Shown here in pieces: positions 8,575 through 17,307 of a DNA stretch of 50,070 bases; the stretch's first letter is position 1; the number at the start of each line of letters is the position of its first letter. Origin of the DNA: Coriobacteriaceae bacterium (lineage in GTDB: Bacteria; Actinomycetota; Coriobacteriia; Coriobacteriales; UMGS124). The DNA is taken from positions 1 through 50,070 of the forward strand of contig JAHZGC010000009.1 in NCBI GenBank assembly GCA_019421015.1. Reading direction: 5' to 3'. The position numbers and the translations under genes were made by a program. The notes beneath the pieces are model-generated. The model was not told the origin of the DNA, did not search any database, and saw only the letters and a list, made by a program, of their open reading frames with translations.

Positions 8575-9513
8575 CTACCGGTACACGTAGAACCCCTCGC
8601 CGGCGGCCACGCCGGTCTTGCCCGCGTCGATCTTCTCCTTGAGCAGCGCGGCGATCTTGCCGGGGGTGGCGGAGGGGTCTTTGGCCTGGGGGTTCATCGC
8701 CACGATGTTGTAGGCGGTGGTGAGGCCCACGATGTCGAGGATGCGGAAGGGGCCCAGGGGCGCGCCGGTGGCGAGCATCCAGGTCTTGTCGATGGTCTCG
8801 GGATCGGCCACGCCGTTGGCGTAGAGGGCTTCGGCGGCGCTCAGGAACGGCACGAGCAGGCTGTTCAGGATGTAGCCGGGCTGCTCCTTGTGCAGCTCGA
8901 GCGGCACCATGCCGATGGCGGCCGCAAAGTCCACGACCTCCTGGAAGGCGGCCGGGTCGGTGCCGGGGTGGCCCATGATCTCGGCCGTGTTGTTGCGCCA
9001 GATCTGGTTGGCAAAGTGCAGCGCCAAGAACTTCTCGGGCCGGCCGGTAAAGGGGGCGATAGCACTCGGCAGCAGTGTCGAGGAGTTGGTGGCCAGGATG
9101 GTCTTTTGGGGCAGGTGCGGGGCGAGCGCCTTGTAGAAGGCGGCCTTCTCGGCGAGGTTCTCGGCGATGGCCTCGATCACGAGGTCGGCGTTTTGAGCGG
9201 CCTCCTCGAAGCTCGTGGTGAACGAGAGCGACTCGTAGGCGCGTTGGGCCCGGGCCTTGAGGGCGTCGATCTGCTCGGCCGAGAGGTCGGGGGTGTCGGC
9301 CAGGCCGCGGCAGTAGGCGCTCGGGTTCGTCTTCATGGCCTCGAGGGTGTCGAGGTAGGTCTGGTGCAGGCTCGCGAGCTTGGGCTTGGCGCGCTCGATG
9401 GAGCCCTCGCTGCGCACCCAGATCTTGACCGGAAAGCCCTTGTAGGCGGTCTGGTAGGCGATCTGGCTGCCGAGCACGCCGGCTCCGGCGACGGTCACGT
9501 TCTTGATGTTCAT
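8575..9513 (-). CDS. 3-hydroxyacyl-CoA (3-hydroxybutyryl-CoA) dehydrogenase
   Basis: This 312-aa NAD(P)-dependent dehydrogenase interconverts 3-hydroxyacyl-CoA and 3-oxoacyl-CoA in the cytoplasm. The N-terminal Rossmann motif VAGAGVLGSQIA (residues 8-19) binds the nucleotide. The catalytic set is recognisable: Ser144 in TNSSTL, His166 in ALHFANQ, Glu178 in AEIMGH and Asn217 in GYILNSL. The sequence ends in a C-terminal 3HCDH domain. The usual HFFNP is HFANQ here, so this is a divergent subfamily and the physiological substrate may not be hydroxybutyryl-CoA. The gene is alone, with no thiolase or crotonase nearby. Confidence 0.88.
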   Translation of the reverse strand: MNIKNVTVAGAGVLGSQIAYQTAYKGFPVKIWVRSEGSIERAKPKLASLHQTYLDTLEAMKTNPSAYCRGLADTPDLSAEQIDALKARAQRAYESLSFTTSFEEAAQNADLVIEAIAENLAEKAAFYKALAPHLPQKTILATNSSTLLPSAIAPFTGRPEKFLALHFANQIWRNNTAEIMGHPGTDPAAFQEVVDFAAAIGMVPLELHKEQPGYILNSLLVPFLSAAEALYANGVADPETIDKTWMLATGAPLGPFRILDIVGLTTAYNIVAMNPQAKDPSATPGKIAALLKEKIDAGKTGVAAGEGFYVYR

Positions 9514-9828
9514 GGGGTGCCTCCTGGGGCCGGGGATGAATGTTCGAAAGGTTGTACCCGAAGCGGCGGCCGCTCAAGCCGGCCATTGCCGCACTCCTTG
9601 GAACAAAACATCGAGGTGGGGAAGGACGACGAAGCGGTTGCCACGACTCCCACGCCCTGGAAATCCCTCCTCACCCAACAAAAAGGACGGAACGTTGAGC
9701 GTTCGGGCAATTGATAAAACCACCCAGCTGCTCCGGACCAACCTGTATGCGAAACAATCACTAAACTTGCACTTATATCCGTAGATACTCGCCATCAGCG
9801 CGCTCTATGTCCCAATGGGACGTTCCCG

Positions 9829-9971
9829 GTGGTCAATAATTCCGGTTTGACAACATCTTTGGGACGGCCGCTCTCCCTCGCCCAAAACTTTCCTGGGCTT
9901 TTACCAGTCCGTCGGGTCCCCAGCCCGACAAACGGCCTATGCAATGTTGCCAAACCGGAATTTTTGACCAC
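9829..9971. repeat. 143-bp inverted-repeat element
   Basis: Left arm 9829-9856 (starts GTGGTCAATAATTCCGG) is matched in inverted orientation by 9944-9971 (CCGGAATTTTTGACCAC at its end), about 28 bp per arm with a few mismatches. The 87-bp middle has no open frame of note. It occupies the 628-bp gap 9514-10141, which otherwise holds only AT-richer promoter-like DNA near 9700-9780. It looks like a miniature inverted-repeat element or a long bidirectional hairpin; no second copy is in this window. Confidence 0.65.
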
Positions 9972-10141
9972 AGCCGTCCAGAAGCCGGCGCATAGACCGA
10001 CCCCCGAACCGTGTGCGTCGAACCCCACCCCCAAAGCCTGCACCCACCGAACCTCCCCGCTCCTCTCCGCTATACTTCCCCCTGAGGGAGGCCGCCCCGC
10101 CGCCATGGCACCGGGGCGCCACGGGCAAAAGGGGTGCAACC

Positions 10142-11017
10142 ATGGAGGACACGTCCGCAACCGGCCGGTCGGCATCAGGCCAGCCCGCAACCGACCGCGA
10201 CGCCGCGCTTAGGCTCGCCAAGCTGCTGCGTGCCAACGTCGAGCTGTGCGCCCGCGAGCTCGAGCGCTCATACGTGCGGGAATACCCCCGCTCGCAGGCA
10301 AACCTCATGCCGCGCGAGCCCATCATGGACTGGTCGCGCTCGGCCGTCTTGAGCATGGCGGTTGCCCTCGAGACCGGCGACCTCTCGGCGCTCACCTACC
10401 CCAACATGCCCGGCGACGCGGTGGTCGACCCGCACGAGCGCGGCCTGTCGCGCCTGTTCAACAGCGTGAGCACCCTGTTCTTCTATGGGCGGCGCCTCGG
10501 GCCGGTGGTCTATCGGCTCTCCATGGCCGACCAGGCCGCCGCCCTACGTATGCTCGCTGCCCTCGAGACATTGTTCGAGGGGGCCGTCGCCCGCAACTTC
10601 GAGCTCTTTGGGCAGTCGTCCCTCAATCCCGGCAGCATGCTCGGCACCTGGCAGCTCATGGCGCCCCTGGCGGTCGAAACCCCCGACGACGGTGCGCCCC
10701 AAGCGGATCCCCACCCATCGGCCTCCCCCGCGGCAACGCCCGCGTCCCCGCACCCGTACGCCCCGCAGGACCGCACCCCGGCCCTCCCCGCACAGCAGGC
10801 CCTGTCGCCCCGAGAGCAAGACGCGATGCGCCTGGCCGTCTCCGGCAAGACCAACGGCGAGATAGCGGCGCCCCTCGGCATGAGCCAGAACACCGTCGAG
10901 AACCACATGGCGCGCATCTTCGACAAGCTCAACGTCAACACGCGCACAGAGCTGGTGGCCAAGGTGCTGACCGGGGGCGGAGAAGGCCTCCCGAGCGACG
11001 GCGTCCAAGGCCGCTGA
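10142..11017 (+). CDS. Soluble LuxR-type regulator upstream of the molybdoenzyme operon
   Basis: This 291-aa protein has a helical N-terminal region of no recognised family and a Pro/Ala-rich linker (about residues 175-215). A LuxR HTH lies near the C-terminus (LSPREQDAMRLAVSGKTNGE through SQNTVENHMARIFDKLNV). Unlike the other LuxR proteins in the window it has no transmembrane helices. ATG 10142 follows AAGGGG by 7 bases. It lies 236 bp upstream of and parallel to the DMSO-reductase-family operon and is its likely regulator. A dyad ACGCCT/AGGCGT around 11114-11134 in the gap is a possible binding site. Confidence 0.82.
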   Translation: MEDTSATGRSASGQPATDRDAALRLAKLLRANVELCARELERSYVREYPRSQANLMPREPIMDWSRSAVLSMAVALETGDLSALTYPNMPGDAVVDPHERGLSRLFNSVSTLFFYGRRLGPVVYRLSMADQAAALRMLAALETLFEGAVARNFELFGQSSLNPGSMLGTWQLMAPLAVETPDDGAPQADPHPSASPAATPASPHPYAPQDRTPALPAQQALSPREQDAMRLAVSGKTNGEIAAPLGMSQNTVENHMARIFDKLNVNTRTELVAKVLTGGGEGLPSDGVQGR

Positions 11018-11253
11018 CGCCGCAGGACACCGCGCATCGGTCGGCGTCCCCCGACCCCGCCCGAACGCACTAGTCCCCCCGGGTCCGAACTTCCTGGCCC
11101 ACAATTCTCGCACGCCTAGTTCTACCAGGCGTTCTTCTCAAATCACAACCTCGATACCCTTGTCTGGTGCCGAATCGCGCTGCGGTTCGCGCATGCGCCC
11201 GGGCACTACGGAGGAACCCGGGCGCCAGCCCATGCGACAAGGGAGGAAAGCAT

Positions 11254-13539
11254 ATGGACGAGACCTCGCAGGTTCTTCCAAACCTGAGCAGGCGGACCTT
11301 CATCAAGGGCGCCGCCGCCATGGTGGCGGCGGGCGCGGTCTGCAACGAGCTGCTGCCGGGACACCTCGGCGTCGCGGAGGCCGCCGAGAACGGCACGGCA
11401 ACCGACCAGATCTACAGCGGCGCCTGCCGCGGCAACTGCGACGGCGGCTGCTACCTCAACGTCCACGTACGCGACGGACGCGTGGTGCGCACCACGGCCG
11501 GCTCGTTCCCCGAGCCCGAGTACGACCGCATCTGCCCGCGCGGCCTCACGCAGGTGGGGCGCATCTACAGCTCCAAGCGCCTGCAGTACCCCATGAAGCG
11601 CGTGGGGGAGCGCGGCAGCGGCGAGTTCGAGCGCATCAGCTGGGACGAGGCGCTCGACACCATCGTCGAGAAGTGGAAGGGTTTCTCGGACGAGTACGGG
11701 CCCGGCTCCATGGCCGTGCTCTACGGCAGCGGCAACTACGCGGTGTGCAGCGGCGTGGGCGCGGCGTCGGCCACCAACCGGTTCATCAACGTCACCGGCG
11801 CCTCCTACATCAACATGGACACCGACCTTGCCGGCGTCCCCACCGGCCATGTGGCCCCGGGCATGGCCCTGGGCGTCGGGGAGCCGCGCGACTACCACAA
11901 CGCCAAGACGTTCGTGTGCTGGGGCGCAAACCCCTCGGTCTCCCAGCCCCACAACATGCACTTCATCTTTGACGCCAAGGACAACGGGGCCCGCTACGTC
12001 GTCATAGACCCGCTCTACAACGCAAACGCCGCCAAGGCCGACTGGTACGTCCCCATCAAGGCCACGACCGACGGCGCTCTTGCGTTCGGCGTCATCAACG
12101 AGCTCATCGACAACGGCTGGGTCGACGAGGAGTTCGTGCGCGACAAAACCAACGCCCCCTTCCTCATCAAGGAAGACGGCATGTTCCTGCGCGCCAGCGA
12201 CCTGGGCGAGAAGCCCGGTGAGGACGGCTCGGACCCATATCTGGTATGGGACGAGGAGACCTCCAAGGCCGTGCCCTTCACCGAGGCCGCCCGCCCCGCC
12301 CTCGAGGGCGTCGACGAGGTCGAGGGGATCGCGGTGCGCACGGCCTACGCCAACCTCAAGCGCATCCTCGCCGACTACCCGGTCGAGACGGTGTCCCAGA
12401 TCACCGGCGTCTCCGCCGAGGACATCCACGAGCTCGCCCGCATCTACGGCGAGGACGGCCCCGTCATGACCTACGTCATGATGGGCAACAACCACTACCT
12501 CAACGGCCACTACAACTACTGGTCGCGCATGCTCGTCTCGATCCTCTCGGGCAACTGCGGCATGCCGGGCGCCGGCCTGGGCAGCGCGCTGTTCGTCCCC
12601 GGCATCATCAACGGGGCGTCGGCGAGCCCCGTCTCCGCCGACGGCACGCCGCGCCAGGGCCAGCACGCCCGCTACAACCTCAACCAGGTGGAGCACATCA
12701 TCGACGACGGCATGTACGGCTCCGAGCCCCAGACGCTCAAGGGCTGCTACATAACGAACCTCAACCCGCTGGCGACCATGACCGACTACGAGTACCAGAA
12801 GCGCTGGATGTCCAAGATGGAGTTCGTGGTGGTGGTCGACATGTTTGCCACGGAGACCACGAACTACGCCGACATCGTGCTGCCCGCCTGCCACTGGTTC
12901 GAGCAGGTCGACATGTTCACGAGCTACGGCACGGCCCCCTACCTCATCTGGCAGGAGAAGGCCGTGGAGCCGCTGTACGAGTCGCGCAGCGACTTCAGCA
13001 TCATGAAGGAGATCGCGACCCGTCTGGGCTACGGGGAGTACTTCGACATCACCGAGGAAGACTTCATCGCCGAGCAGCTCGACAGCGACGGGGCGAGGGC
13101 CCTGGGCATCACGGTCGACGGGCTCAAGGAGCACAAGGCGGCCCGCACCATGGCTCCCTACGAGGAGCTGCGCGAGCAGATGGAGTCGAGCCCGTTCTCG
13201 TTCCTCACCGCGACCGGGCGCGCCGAGCTCTACACCGACACCATCACGAAGTTCTACGACATCGGCCAGGACTACCCCATGGAGAAGGAGGTCGAGCCCT
13301 ACTGGGAGCCCTCGCCCGAGGCGGGCGACCTCGTGCGCCTCTACAATGACCGCGGCCACGTGGTTATGAAGGCCGTTATTAACGCTGGCCTGCCCCAGGG
13401 GACCCTTTCGACGCCCCGCGCCTGGGAGGCCCACGAGTTCGTCGAGGGCCACATGCAGAGCCTGCTGACCAACGAAAACATCTACGCGACGCCGAACCAG
13501 GTGTTCAATGAGGTAGCCGTCGCCATCGAGAAGTACTAG
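11254..13539 (+). CDS. Molybdopterin oxidoreductase catalytic subunit (DmsA-like)
   Basis: This 761-aa exported enzyme is of the DMSO-reductase family. It starts with a Tat signal (LSRRTFIKG, residues 11-19). A 4Fe-4S cysteine set follows at Cys58, Cys62, Cys66 and Cys94 (CRGNCDGGC ... CPRG). The large molybdopterin domain (from about DRICPRGLTQVGRIYSSKRL) and a C-terminal dinucleotide-binding region (from about SFLTATGRAELYT) complete it. It would reduce an S- or N-oxide or related acceptor at the outer face of the membrane. GGGAGGAAAG precedes ATG 11254. It is the first gene of a four-gene operon with B-type, chaperone and membrane subunits. The true substrate is not determinable. Confidence 0.92.
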   Translation: MDETSQVLPNLSRRTFIKGAAAMVAAGAVCNELLPGHLGVAEAAENGTATDQIYSGACRGNCDGGCYLNVHVRDGRVVRTTAGSFPEPEYDRICPRGLTQVGRIYSSKRLQYPMKRVGERGSGEFERISWDEALDTIVEKWKGFSDEYGPGSMAVLYGSGNYAVCSGVGAASATNRFINVTGASYINMDTDLAGVPTGHVAPGMALGVGEPRDYHNAKTFVCWGANPSVSQPHNMHFIFDAKDNGARYVVIDPLYNANAAKADWYVPIKATTDGALAFGVINELIDNGWVDEEFVRDKTNAPFLIKEDGMFLRASDLGEKPGEDGSDPYLVWDEETSKAVPFTEAARPALEGVDEVEGIAVRTAYANLKRILADYPVETVSQITGVSAEDIHELARIYGEDGPVMTYVMMGNNHYLNGHYNYWSRMLVSILSGNCGMPGAGLGSALFVPGIINGASASPVSADGTPRQGQHARYNLNQVEHIIDDGMYGSEPQTLKGCYITNLNPLATMTDYEYQKRWMSKMEFVVVVDMFATETTNYADIVLPACHWFEQVDMFTSYGTAPYLIWQEKAVEPLYESRSDFSIMKEIATRLGYGEYFDITEEDFIAEQLDSDGARALGITVDGLKEHKAARTMAPYEELREQMESSPFSFLTATGRAELYTDTITKFYDIGQDYPMEKEVEPYWEPSPEAGDLVRLYNDRGHVVMKAVINAGLPQGTLSTPRAWEAHEFVEGHMQSLLTNENIYATPNQVFNEVAVAIEKY

Positions 13540-13552
13540 GGAGTGAAGTCCA

Positions 13553-14173
13553 ATGGCACGATACGGTATGGCCATCGACCTCAAGCGCTGCTTTGGGTGC
13601 CAGGCCTGCGCGGCCGCCTGCAAGATCGCCAACAACCTGCCCAAGGGCGTCGCCTATAACCGGGTCCTGACCCAAGGCGGCGACTTTCCCGACACCCCCG
13701 CTGGCGAGTTCCCCAACTGCTCGCTGAGCTTCCTCCCCATGCAGTGCCAGCACTGCGACAACCCCGCCTGCGTGGCCGTGTGCCCCACCGGCGCCACCCA
13801 GAAGCGCGACGACGGCATCGTGTGGGTCGACGACACCATGTGCATCGGCTGCATGAGCTGCATCGACGCGTGCCCCTACGAGGGCGTGCGCGTGGCGCTG
13901 GACGACGACCCCGCCTACTACCTCGACGTCGTGGTGGGCGAGCACGACGCCCCCGCCCACATCGGGCGCACGGTCGAGAAGTGCACCTTCTGCCACAACC
14001 TGATCGACCGCGGCGAGGAACCCGCCTGCATGCAGCTCTGCCCGGGCCGCGCACGGCACTGGGGCGACCTCGACGACCCCGAGAGCGACGTCTGCAAGGC
14101 CATCGAGGGCCGCGAGTACGAGCTGCTGCGCGAAGACCAGGGCACCGGTCCCTGCGTCTACTACCTCAAGTAG
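13553..14173 (+). CDS. 4Fe-4S electron-transfer subunit (DmsB-like)
   Basis: This 206-aa ferredoxin-like subunit is expected to hold four 4Fe-4S clusters and pass electrons to the catalytic subunit. The four cysteine groups are visible: CFGCQACAAACK near residue 13, CQHCDNPACVAVCP near 64, CIGCMSCIDACP near 97, and CTFCHNL with a later CMQLCP. It starts 13 bp after the DmsA-like stop, with AGGGAG before the ATG. No signal peptide is present, as expected for a subunit carried across by its Tat-exported partner. Confidence 0.93.
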   Translation: MARYGMAIDLKRCFGCQACAAACKIANNLPKGVAYNRVLTQGGDFPDTPAGEFPNCSLSFLPMQCQHCDNPACVAVCPTGATQKRDDGIVWVDDTMCIGCMSCIDACPYEGVRVALDDDPAYYLDVVVGEHDAPAHIGRTVEKCTFCHNLIDRGEEPACMQLCPGRARHWGDLDDPESDVCKAIEGREYELLREDQGTGPCVYYLK

Positions 14174-14181
14174 GAGGGAGC

Positions 14182-14847
14182 ATGGGCCCCGAACAGGCAC
14201 GGCACCTCGTAGGCGTGTCAGACCTCTTTGAGCTTGCGTCGCGGGCGTTCGCCTACCCCGACCGCCCGCTCGTCGGCTCCCTGTGCGGCAGCGGCTTCTT
14301 CGACGACTGGGACGCCTGCCTCGGCGACGCGGGGGCGCCCGCCCCCATGGCCGCCCAAGCCCGCGCGGCGCGGGCGGCGGTCGTCGGGCGCAACGAGGAC
14401 GAGCTCTTTGAGGAGCTGCGCCGGGAGCAGTCCCGCCTCTACTACGCGATGGGGGCCGACGTCGCGCTGTGGCCCTACGAGAGCGCCTTTGTCCACGTGC
14501 GGCGCGGCCTGCCCGGGGCACCGGTGCTGTTCCGCTCCCCCATCGCCCTGGCCGTGGAGGAGGAGATGCGCGAGGCGGGGGTGCTCCCCTCGGACGCGTC
14601 GACCGAACCGGTCGACTCAGCGTCGAACGAGCTCGCGTTCCTCTCGTACCTTCACGCCATGGCCGCGCGGGCGTCGGCCCAGGGCGACGACCCGCAGCCG
14701 TGGCTCGACCGGGCCAACGGGTTCGCCCAGGCCCACGCCCTGCAGTGGCTGCCGGCGTTCATGGAGAGGACCGCGGAGCAGACCGGCTCGCACGCGCTGG
14801 AGTCCCTCGCTCGTCTGGCCCTCCAGCCGCTTCGGCTTCTTGGTTAA
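14182..14847 (+). CDS. TorD/DmsD-type chaperone for the molybdoenzyme
   Basis: This 221-aa, mostly helical cytoplasmic protein has TorD/DmsD features: FELASRAFAYPD near the start, REQSRLYYAM, then PYESAFVH about two thirds in. Such chaperones bind the Tat signal of the catalytic subunit and help cofactor loading. ATG 14182 follows GGAGGGAG and lies 8 bp after the DmsB-like stop, so translation is probably coupled. Confidence 0.85.
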   Translation: MGPEQARHLVGVSDLFELASRAFAYPDRPLVGSLCGSGFFDDWDACLGDAGAPAPMAAQARAARAAVVGRNEDELFEELRREQSRLYYAMGADVALWPYESAFVHVRRGLPGAPVLFRSPIALAVEEEMREAGVLPSDASTEPVDSASNELAFLSYLHAMAARASAQGDDPQPWLDRANGFAQAHALQWLPAFMERTAEQTGSHALESLARLALQPLRLLG

Positions 14848-14920
14848 CCGTCTTGGTGCCGTGCGGACGCGCGCAACGCCCGTCCGCACGGCACGCTGCG
14901 CATACAGGGAGGTTCCCGCC

Positions 14921-15604
14921 ATGGCGTTGCTGGTCAGCATTGCGCTCACCGTTGTCTTCTCGTTCGTGTTCAGGAAGCCCATCAAGCGGTTTCCCTGGCT
15001 GTTCTACCTCATCGCCGTACTCGTCGACGTGCTGGTCGTCCTCGGCTCCCGGCTCGACCTGCCGCAGTGGGCGCACCGAACGGTCATCCTCGTAAACGGG
15101 CGCGGGATGTTCGCCTTCGGCCTCTTTACCGTCGTCATGTTCTTGGGCGCCCTGAGCGACGGGTCCAAGGCAAAGCGCTGGCTTATGCCGATCCGGGCGG
15201 AGCTCTCGATCATCGCGTCGATCCTCGCGGTGGGGCACATGGTACGCTACGCCGGGGTCTACTCGCCGCGCGTCATCGCCAGCCCCGCCTCCATGGCAAA
15301 CGGCATGATCGTCTCGTTTGCCATCGCCCTGGTCCTGGCCGTGCTGCTCGTGATCCTCACCGTCACGTCGTTCAGGGCCGTGAAACAGCACGTGAAGGGG
15401 CGTACCTGGAAGAACGTCCAGCGCCTGTCCTACCCCTTCTTCGTTCTGATCTACGCCCACGTGCTGCTCATCATGGCCCGCCCGGCCCTGCAGGGGGCCC
15501 AGAACGCCCAGACGAGCCTGGTGGTGTACGGCCTCGTCGTGGCCGCTTACGTGGTGCTGCGTCTGCGGCGCCACCTGAGCGAGCGGCGGGTCGTTGTGGC
15601 ATGA
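14921..15604 (+). CDS. Ferric-reductase-like transmembrane protein, probable membrane anchor
   Basis: This 227-aa membrane protein has about six transmembrane helices. Histidines inside helices (VGHMVRYAG and IYAHVLLIMARP) resemble the heme-ligating residues of the ferric-reductase/MsrQ-like domain. It is the last gene of the operon, 73 bp after the chaperone, with GGGAGG before ATG 14921. It probably links the quinone pool to the iron-sulfur subunit in place of the usual DmsC or NrfD anchor. The domain assignment is by pattern; heme binding is inferred. Confidence 0.75.
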   Translation: MALLVSIALTVVFSFVFRKPIKRFPWLFYLIAVLVDVLVVLGSRLDLPQWAHRTVILVNGRGMFAFGLFTVVMFLGALSDGSKAKRWLMPIRAELSIIASILAVGHMVRYAGVYSPRVIASPASMANGMIVSFAIALVLAVLLVILTVTSFRAVKQHVKGRTWKNVQRLSYPFFVLIYAHVLLIMARPALQGAQNAQTSLVVYGLVVAAYVVLRLRRHLSERRVVVA

Positions 15605-15687
15605 CAGGCCTGCAGCCCAAGAGGGCAACCCAAAGGGGCGCGGTTCAAAGGGGCGCGGTTGGCGAATGGCCGGCCGTGCCCCCTTTT

Positions 15688-15955
15688 TGGACCCGGGACC
15701 TCCGGAAGCGCGACGCCGGAAGCCCCCGGACCCGAGATGTTTCCGCATAATCAGGGTTCTGGATAGGCGTCCGGGCCGGTTTGGCGGCCGCGCCGGGCGC
15801 CGGTTTTCCGGGTGAGAAACGGAGACCGGAAAACCCGCAGGTAAGAAGGGGTATCGGCTGCGAGGCCTTCTCCCCTTACGGGTCATTAGGAGCCATCGGG
15901 GCCTTTCGAGCCTATCCAGAACCCTGATTATGCGGCGCTATCTGCCGATTCGGCC
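15688..15955. repeat. Inverted-repeat element, family I, copy 1
   Basis: Terminal arms CGCATAATCAGGGTTCTGGA (inside 15744-15766) and its reverse complement, starting CCTATCCAGAACCCTGATTA at 15911, define a roughly 220-bp element. The right end continues with GCGGCGCTATCTGCCGATTC. A 45-bp hairpin (ACCCGGGACCTCCGG ... CCGGAAGCCCCCGGACCC) precedes it. The inner part contains GCGAGGCCTTCTCCCC. It lies just after the molybdoenzyme operon and ends about 45 bp before the Fic fragment. Copies 2 and 3 are at 16809-17070 and 34557-34780. It has no coding capacity. Confidence 0.75.
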
Positions 15956-16001
15956 GTCGCCAAAAACAAGCAAGTCCCTGAAGACGAACCGGAAATCAGA
16001 A

Positions 16002-16455
16002 TCACATGCAAGACGCCCTGCCGTCTCCCGCAGCGCGCAGCCGCTCCTCAAGGTCGGGGCTCGGGGAGAACACCAGCGCCTTCCCACGCAGCCCCTGGGT
16101 CAGCAAGCCCAGCTCGGCCAGCTTTACCAGGTCGGCCCGCGCGGTCGCGTAGGCCACCCCGTAGCTGCGGCGATGCTGGCTGATGACGAACTGGGCCCGA
16201 GGATTCTTGAGCGCTTGGTTGATGATGGCGCGCTGCCGGTAGTTTATGGACGCGTCCCTGCCCAGCAGGGCCAGCAGCTGAGCGTCGGCGCCCTCCATGC
16301 GCTCGACGGATTCCTTGAGGTCGCGGACCGCCCGAACAAGGCAGTCGATCCCGTACTCGTAGTAGGGGGTGAAGTCGGTGGAACGCGCCCGGTGGTCCAC
16401 CGTGTGAGGCGAGTAGCCGATGCCCCGCGACGACATGGACTCGCTCCCGTTCTGA
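16002..16455 (-). pseudogene. Truncated Fic-family protein (C-terminal part only)
   Basis: The minus-strand frame encodes the C-terminal helices of a Fic protein (DFTPYYEYGIDCLVRAVRDL) and a following winged-helix region (NYRQRAIINQALKNPRAQFV ... VKLAELGLLTQGLRG). The catalytic HPFxxGNGR segment and everything before it are missing. The open frame extends upstream to 16487 but that part is not Fic-like. On the upstream side the sequence switches to a flavin-reductase C-terminus on the other strand, so this is a recombination remnant. The intact Fic gene at 30362 is a different protein. Confidence 0.75.
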
Positions 16456-16461
16456 CGGAAG

Positions 16462-16716
16462 AACCAGACGCTCGGCCGTATCGACAACCCGCCGTTCTAT
16501 GCCTGCACCGTGGGCCTCAGCTCCTTCGGCACGTCGGGCGGCATGGTGGTCAACGAGCACAACCAGGTGCTGCGCAACGGCGAGCCCATCCCCGGCCTCT
16601 ATGCGAGCGGCTGCGTGGCGGCCAACACCTACACCTCCGGCGGCTGGTCGATCGCCTGGGGCTTCTACGGCGGCCTGAACGCCGTTGACCACGCGCTGGG
16701 CCTGGGCATCTTCTAA
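16462..16716 (+). pseudogene. C-terminal fragment of a flavin reductase
   Basis: The plus-strand frame reads NPPFYACTVGLSSFGTSGG and then GEPIPGLYASGCVAANTYTS, ending GLGIF before TAA at 16714-16716. This is the conserved last 80 residues of the FAD_binding_2 reductases seen elsewhere in the window. The rest of the gene is absent; the joint with the Fic fragment lies near 16460. It is a remnant left by rearrangement between the two flanking family I repeats. Confidence 0.8.
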
Positions 16717-16808
16717 GGAAGGAACCCTCCCCGGCTCGACAGGCAGCCCCAGCCCAACGAGTACGGCCCAACGGACCATCCTCCCGGTCCAAGCGGCCAT
16801 CCCCCTAT

Positions 16809-17070
16809 AGGCCCGGGGGCTTCCGGAAACGCACGACGCCGGAGGCCCCCGGGCCCAAGATGTTTCCGCAAGATGAGGGTTCTGGATAGGCAACGGGGGA
16901 GCTTCAGCGGTCACCGATCGGGCCCCGCCGGCTATCGGCGACCGCCGGTCCGGCAAAACACCAGGTCAAAGGGGCACCGAACTACGAGGCCTTCTCCCCT
17001 TGCGGGCCATTGGAGCTCCCCGGGCCTATCCGGAACCCCGTTTCTGCGGCGGTATCTGCCGATTTGGTTC
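16809..17070. repeat. Inverted-repeat element, family I, copy 2 (degenerate)
   Basis: This is in the same orientation as copy 1. It begins with a very strong hairpin (GGCCCGGGGGCTTCCGG at 16810-16826 with its complement at 16839-16855). The diverged terminal arms follow: AGGGTTCTGGATAGG near 16876 and CCTATCCGGAACCCCG at 17025, then GGCGGTATCTGCCGATTTGG. The inner block CGAGGCCTTCTCCCCTTGCGG matches copy 1. Together the two copies bracket the Fic and reductase fragments. The first hairpin could also terminate transcription. Confidence 0.7.
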
Positions 17071-17149
17071 CCACCGCGAATGCGGTACGCCGTCAAGTCG
17101 CCCGGGCCCGGACGCACCAGGACAACCCGGAAAGAAGCGCGGCCAAGAG

Positions 17150-17303
17150 GCAAGTTAGGGGCAAGTTAAACTAACCAGATACCGGAAGTCCGCAGGATTG
17201 CATCGTTGCAGGTAGATTGCCTGAGACGCGAGAGCTTCTCCCCATAGGGAGTTTGAACGAAGGCCTGACGAGGGTTAAAAAGCAAGTTACCGGCAAGTTA
17301 AAC
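17150..17303. repeat. Iteron-bearing direct repeat, downstream copy
   Basis: This is a 154-bp unit beginning with two 11-bp iterons (GCAAGTTAGGG at 17150, GCAAGTTAAAC at 17161) and ending with two more (GCAAGTTACCG at 17282, GCAAGTTAAAC at 17293). The middle contains CATCGTTGCAGGTAGATTG and CGAGAGCTTCTCCCCATAGG. It matches 18818-18982 in the same orientation, so the AlbA_2-domain gene is bracketed by direct repeats. The last iteron ends 4 bp before the stop codon of that gene. Confidence 0.8.
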
Positions 17304-17307
17304 TAAC

